From contig URJI01000060.1 in assembly GCA_900548215.1 (NCBI GenBank), forward strand, positions 1 to 17,498: 17,498 nt of DNA, in the 5' to 3' direction. Positions 13,805 to 17,498 of this stretch are shown piece by piece; the stretch's first letter is position 1, and the number at the start of each line of letters is the position of its first letter. Under the pieces are notes generated by a model. That model saw only the letters and a list, made by a program, of their open reading frames with translations. It searched no databases and was not told the DNA's origin. The DNA is from an uncultured Coprococcus sp. (lineage in GTDB: Bacteria > Bacillota > Clostridia > Lachnospirales > Lachnospiraceae). Both the position numbers and the translations under genes were made by a program.

Positions 13805-14296
13805 ATGAAGAACAATTCAGTTGGCGGAAAGATCTTAATTGTTGTGATCATAGTAGGTATCTTGTATATCATTGGCAGTGCAGTGGATGCAAGCAAATCA
13901 AAGTGTGTTAAATCAGGATGCAATAATGAACGGTCATCAGGAAGTGTGTACTGTTTTTTACATAAACCATATGAAAATTCATCGTATAAGAATTCATATA
14001 GCAGCACCACAAGAGCTACGACAGAAAGTACGACTGAAGTTACGACAAAGACAACTGAGAGAGCAACTACCAGTGTTACTACAAGGGAAGAACCTACTAC
14101 CAGAGCCTGGAAGGATAACAATTCATATAAAAATAATACATCTGGCAATCCATACAAGTCATACGATGATGGATATGATGACGTGTACATGGACGGGGAT
14201 TATGATGATGACAGATATAACAGAGATTCAGATTACGCTGATGGTGTGGACGATGCTATAGAGGATGATTATGAAGAGGGAGATGGAGACTGGTAA
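13805..14296 (+). CDS. Small membrane-anchored protein with a Cys/His site, Thr-rich stalk and acidic tail
   Basis: Not a family I can name. The ATG at 13805 is preceded by GAGAGGTGGG, giving 163 residues. Residues 9-25 are a single hydrophobic segment (KILIVVIIVGILYIIGSAV), a membrane anchor or uncleaved signal. Next is a possible zinc site, C34, C39, C50 and H53, in KCVKSGC...VYCFLHK. A Thr/Ser/Glu-rich stretch follows (about 66-105, repeated TTxxTTE-type units), like an extended stalk. The C-terminal ~45 residues are rich in Asp, Tyr and Gly (DDGYDDVYMDGDYDDD). Topology is uncertain. It shares a probable operon with the HIRAN gene, and a terminator follows. The low-complexity half evolves fast, so a search would depend on the Cys/His part. 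Confidence 0.75.
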   Translation: MKNNSVGGKILIVVIIVGILYIIGSAVDASKSKCVKSGCNNERSSGSVYCFLHKPYENSSYKNSYSSTTRATTESTTEVTTKTTERATTSVTTREEPTTRAWKDNNSYKNNTSGNPYKSYDDGYDDVYMDGDYDDDRYNRDSDYADGVDDAIEDDYEEGDGDW

Positions 14297-14339
14297 AGAG
14301 AAGACTAAACATGAATAAAGACAAATAATGAAGTGATGC

Positions 14340-14374
14340 AACAGCTAGGATATAAAAACATCCTAGCTGTTTGT
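14340..14374 (+). terminator. Terminator after the HIRAN operon
   Basis: AACAGCTAGGAT (14340-14351) pairs perfectly with ATCCTAGCTGTT (14360-14371) around an 8-nt loop. The T run after it is short (TTTGTGT). Confidence 0.7.
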
Positions 14375-14438
14375 GTAAAATACATAAATATATCTGGAGT
14401 TTTGCGGATATAACGGATAAAACAAACAATGCTTCTGA

Positions 14439-14467
14439 TTGCTATTATTCCGATAATAGAATATAAT
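14439..14467 (+). promoter_or_regulatory. Strong promoter with palindromic operator for the HTH-helicase operon
   Basis: TTGCTA (14439-14444), a 17-bp spacer and a perfect TATAAT (14462-14467) predict a start near 14474. The spacer holds a perfect inverted repeat CTATTAT-TCCG-ATAATAG (14442-14459), sitting where a bound protein would block RNA polymerase. The obvious candidate binder is the 71-aa HTH protein encoded next; this is inference. The stretch 14375-14438 shows nothing else. Confidence 0.7.
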
Positions 14468-14491
14468 ATTTTTATTATGGAGGTTTCGATT

Positions 14492-14707
14492 ATGGAGTAT
14501 TTAACAGCAACAGAACTTTCAAAGATATGGAATATTTCTACCAGAAGAATAGGCGTTTTATGCACGGAGGGAAGAGTTGACGGTGCAATAAAAAAAGGAA
14601 AAATGTGGTTGATTCCTGCTACCTCACAGAAACCAGCGGATGCAAGGTACAAGAAAAATAAGAATACGGATAGTGCAAAAGAGGGGGACAACGGGAATTG
14701 GAAATAA
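14492..14707 (+). CDS. Small helix-turn-helix DNA-binding protein (excisionase/MerR-like fold)
   Basis: A 71-residue protein. The ATG at 14492 is preferred over an in-frame ATG at 14477 because TGGAGG (14478-14483) is its ribosome binding site and overlaps that earlier codon. The sequence YLTATELSKIWNISTRRIGVL is a helix-turn-helix. It is followed by CTEGRVDGAIKKGKMWLIPA, the small wing typical of the Xis/MerR-like HTH_17 group, and a basic tail. Proteins of this type are common in Clostridia, in front of mobile or defence genes. Its last 10 nt overlap the next gene, so the two are translationally linked. The likely role is control of its own operon through the palindrome in the promoter. No integrase or attachment site is visible, so a true excisionase role is less likely. 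Confidence 0.82.
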   Translation: MEYLTATELSKIWNISTRRIGVLCTEGRVDGAIKKGKMWLIPATSQKPADARYKKNKNTDSAKEGDNGNWK

Positions 14708-17498
14708 TAGATAATGTCAATAAGACACTAAAAGAAGATTTGACAACTGAAATACATAAGGGCAGTAAAGTTTCTATTGCTGCAGCCTGCTTTTCTATTT
14801 ATGCATTTGCTGAGTTAAAGAAAGAACTTAAAAATGTGGATGAATTGCGTTTTATTTTCACATCACCAACATTCATTAAGGAAAAAGCAAAGCGCGAGAA
14901 AAGAGAATTTTATATACCAAGACAAGAACGGGAGAAAAATCTGTTTGGTTCTGAGTTTGAAGTTAAACTTCGCAATGAGATGACACAGAAGGCAATTGCA
15001 AAAGAATGTGCGGAGTGGATTCGTAAAAAGGCCGTATTCAAGTCAAATGTGACAAATGAAAATATGATGGGATTTATTAATGTAGATGATAAGAATTATA
15101 TGCCATTAAGCGGATTTACAACAGTAGATTTAGGCTGTGAACGTGGAAACAATGCTTATTATATAGTCCAGAAATCAGAAGCTCCAATGAGCACAGCATA
15201 CTTGCAATTATTTGAACAGATATGGAACGATGCATCAAAACTGCAGGAAGTAACAGATGAAGTGATTGAGAACATCACAACTGTTTATAATGAGAATTCT
15301 CCGGATTATCTGTATTTTGTAACATTATACAATATTTTCAATGAATTTCTTGAAGATGTTTCAGAGGATGTTCTGCCAAATGAGGCAACCGGTTTTAAAG
15401 AAAGCAAGATATGGGGGATGCTCTATAATTTTCAGAAGGATGCTGCATTAGCAATTATCAATAAATTGGAGAAGTATAATGGATGCATCCTGGCAGATTC
15501 AGTAGGTTTAGGAAAAACATTCACTGCACTGTCTGTAATAAAGTATTACGAGAATAGGAATAAATCTGTGCTTGTGTTGTGTCCTAAGAAGCTGGCAAAT
15601 AACTGGAATACATATAAGTATAATTACATCAACAATCCGATTGCAGCTGATCGTATGCGCTACGATGTACTGTTTCATACAGATTTAAGCAGAGAGTCAG
15701 GAAATTCCAATGGTATGGATCTTGATATGGTAAACTGGGGAAATTATGATCTGGTGGTTATTGATGAATCGCATAATTTCCGTAATGGTGGCAAAATATC
15801 CGGTGAGGATGAAAAAGAGAACAGATATCTGAAGCTTCTTAACAAGGTTATACGCAAGGGCGTTAAGACAAAGGTGCTTATGTTATCTGCCACACCGGTA
15901 AATAATCGATTTGTAGATTTGAAGAATCAGATTGCTCTTGCTTATGAGGGTGAAAGTCAGCTACTGGATGAAAAGTTGAATACACATAAGAGTATTGATG
16001 ATATTTTCAAGCAGGCACAGACTGCCTTTAATACATGGAGTAAGTGTGAACCCGAGGATAGAACTACAAGCAAACTTTTAAGAATGCTTGATTTCGACTT
16101 CTTTGAACTGCTTGATAGTGTAACGATTGCACGTTCAAGAAAGCATATTCAGAAATATTATGATACATCAGATATAGGAACATTTCCAAAGAGAAATCCA
16201 CCTATATCAAAAAGACCGGGCTTGACAGATTTAAGCAAGGCAATCAATTATAATGAGATATTTGAAGGGCTGAATCTGCTTAGACTATGCATATATACAC
16301 CAACTGATTATATCCTGCCAAGTAAATTAGCAAAGTATAAAGATGTGTATGATTCAAACCATGTAAAGGGAGGACTTACACAGTCCGGTCGTGAGCAGGG
16401 AATCAGGAGATTGATGTCAATAAACCTTATGAAGAGAATGGAAAGTTCAGTATATTCCTTCAGGCTGACATTAAAACGTATCAACGATCTTATTACCGAT
16501 ACCATAAAGAGCATTGCAGATTTTGAACATGGCTATAATAAATCCACATTGAATTTAAATGACATTACAAATATGGATTTAGATGGGGATGACCAGAATG
16601 ATGATGTGTTTGCAATTGGAAAGAAAGTAAGAATAGACATTGCAGATATGGATTATAAGTCATGGAGACGAGAGCTGGAAAGAGATAAGGAAATACTGGA
16701 TTTGCTCCTTGCGATGATTGCAGATATAACACCTGCACATGATAGCAAATTGCAGACCTTATTTGATGTGATAGATGAAAAGCAGGAACATCCTATCAAT
16801 ACCGGTAATAAGAAAATAATTATATTTACTGCTTTTGCAGATACAGCGAATTATCTGTACGACACAGTAAGTGTGTATGTGAAGAAAAAATATGGATTGG
16901 ACACAGCAATTATTACAGGTTCAGTAGATGGAAAGACTACGATCAAAGGTTTGAAAACAGACCTAAACACAGTATTAACATGTTTTTCTCCGGTATCTAA
17001 GGGAAAAAGTCTGCTATTGCCGAATGAAAAAGCCGAAATAGATATTTTGATAGCAACGGATTGTATATCGGAAGGTCAGAATCTACAGGATTGTGATTAT
17101 CTGATTAATTATGATATACATTGGAATCCGGTTCGTATTATTCAGAGATTTGGACGAATAGACCGAATTGGAAGTAAAAATGAATGTATCCAGCTTGTAA
17201 ACTTCTGGCCCAATATTACATTGGATGAATATATTAATCTTAAAGCCAGAGTGGAAACTCGAATGAAAATCGTGGATATGACAGCTACGGGCGATGATAA
17301 TGTCCTTAGCCCGGAGGAAAAGGGAGATTTAGAGTATAGAAAACAGCAGCTCAAGAGGTTACAGGAGGAAGTGGTAGATATTGAAGATATGTCATCCGGA
17401 ATATCTATTATGGATCTTGGATTGAATGAGTTCAGACTGGACTTGCTTGATTATATTAAGACACATTCTGAGATTGAAAAGGCACCGCATGGAATGAA
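14698..17498 (+). CDS. SNF2-type helicase with N-terminal PLD-like domain (3' end outside window)
   Basis: An open frame of 933 codons with no stop. The start is TTG at 14698: an in-frame stop lies at 14671, no ATG or GTG lies between, GAGGGGG is 10 nt upstream, and relatives I remember begin xEIIDN. Residues 1-200 resemble the PLD-like N-terminal domain of helicase-related defence proteins (GSKVSIAAACFSIYAF, LRFIFTSPTFIKEK, FEVKLRNEMTQKAIAKECAEW), but no HxKxxxxD catalytic motif is seen. The SNF2 ATPase follows: Walker A ADSVGLGKT (Lys273), DESH at 356-359 and LSATP at 396-400. The second lobe is IIIFTAF near 709, IATDCISEGQNLQ, and QRFGRIDRIGS with Arg820 and Arg823 as arginine fingers. An insert of about 250 residues separates the lobes. 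It probably remodels or translocates on DNA in a restriction-type anti-phage module. The gene is AT-richer, with more TTA and ATA codons, than ligA or metA, suggesting transfer. Confidence 0.9.
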   Translation, partial: MEIIDNVNKTLKEDLTTEIHKGSKVSIAAACFSIYAFAELKKELKNVDELRFIFTSPTFIKEKAKREKREFYIPRQEREKNLFGSEFEVKLRNEMTQKAIAKECAEWIRKKAVFKSNVTNENMMGFINVDDKNYMPLSGFTTVDLGCERGNNAYYIVQKSEAPMSTAYLQLFEQIWNDASKLQEVTDEVIENITTVYNENSPDYLYFVTLYNIFNEFLEDVSEDVLPNEATGFKESKIWGMLYNFQKDAALAIINKLEKYNGCILADSVGLGKTFTALSVIKYYENRNKSVLVLCPKKLANNWNTYKYNYINNPIAADRMRYDVLFHTDLSRESGNSNGMDLDMVNWGNYDLVVIDESHNFRNGGKISGEDEKENRYLKLLNKVIRKGVKTKVLMLSATPVNNRFVDLKNQIALAYEGESQLLDEKLNTHKSIDDIFKQAQTAFNTWSKCEPEDRTTSKLLRMLDFDFFELLDSVTIARSRKHIQKYYDTSDIGTFPKRNPPISKRPGLTDLSKAINYNEIFEGLNLLRLCIYTPTDYILPSKLAKYKDVYDSNHVKGGLTQSGREQGIRRLMSINLMKRMESSVYSFRLTLKRINDLITDTIKSIADFEHGYNKSTLNLNDITNMDLDGDDQNDDVFAIGKKVRIDIADMDYKSWRRELERDKEILDLLLAMIADITPAHDSKLQTLFDVIDEKQEHPINTGNKKIIIFTAFADTANYLYDTVSVYVKKKYGLDTAIITGSVDGKTTIKGLKTDLNTVLTCFSPVSKGKSLLLPNEKAEIDILIATDCISEGQNLQDCDYLINYDIHWNPVRIIQRFGRIDRIGSKNECIQLVNFWPNITLDEYINLKARVETRMKIVDMTATGDDNVLSPEEKGDLEYRKQQLKRLQEEVVDIEDMSSGISIMDLGLNEFRLDLLDYIKTHSEIEKAPHGM

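Noticed and set aside
13801..14261. Overlapping frames on both strands within the Cys/Thr-rich protein gene
   Set aside because: They arise from repeated ACA/ACT/GAT codons. Only the frame from 13805 has a ribosome binding site and a sensible membrane segment.

Overview
The window looks like chromosomal DNA of a gut-type Lachnospiraceae (Clostridia, low-to-mid GC). This is inferred from the EF-Ts tail, the LigA subtype, a secreted GH53 galactanase with a repeat tail, AGGAG-type ribosome binding sites, and U-tract terminators after most transcripts. The genus cannot be fixed from sequence alone; Coprococcus-like or Butyrivibrio-like is only a guess.

Left part (1-4945). The window opens with the 3' end of tsf and its terminator. 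Next is a two-component system reduced by internal deletions to about 650 bp: the first ~24 codons of an OmpR-type response regulator run straight into the last part of a histidine kinase, which has a second in-frame deletion. Its promoter, with direct TTTAAG repeats ahead of a perfect TATAAT, is intact. After a terminator and a REP-like palindromic element comes a long, structured control region. It leads to a 1032-aa secreted endo-beta-1,4-galactanase (GH53) with flanking carbohydrate-binding modules, an Ig-like domain and eight C-terminal aromatic/glycine repeats.

Middle (4946-12904), mostly housekeeping. It holds a purine permease of the AzgA/NCS2 type, a tRNA-Arg(CCG) with a clear promoter, an acidic single-pass membrane protein of unknown function, and a convergent Lrp/AsnC regulator whose mRNA would begin with a terminator-like hairpin. 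These are followed by RluF (23S rRNA pseudouridine synthase), NAD-dependent DNA ligase LigA and MetA. MetA carries Glu111, the residue associated with acetyl-CoA use, so it is probably homoserine O-acetyltransferase. ligA and metA are 35 nt apart and probably co-transcribed.

Right part (12905-17498), accessory. Two directly oriented copies of a 114-133 bp palindromic repeat flank a terminator. Then come a stand-alone HIRAN-domain protein and a small membrane-anchored Cys/Thr-rich acidic protein, in one apparent operon. After another terminator, a strong promoter containing a perfect inverted repeat drives a 71-aa HTH protein. That gene overlaps a very large SNF2-type helicase with an N-terminal PLD-like domain, open at the right edge with 933 codons seen. 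This is probably the start of an anti-phage or restriction-type module whose remaining genes lie beyond the window. It is the part most likely to belong to an under-described system.
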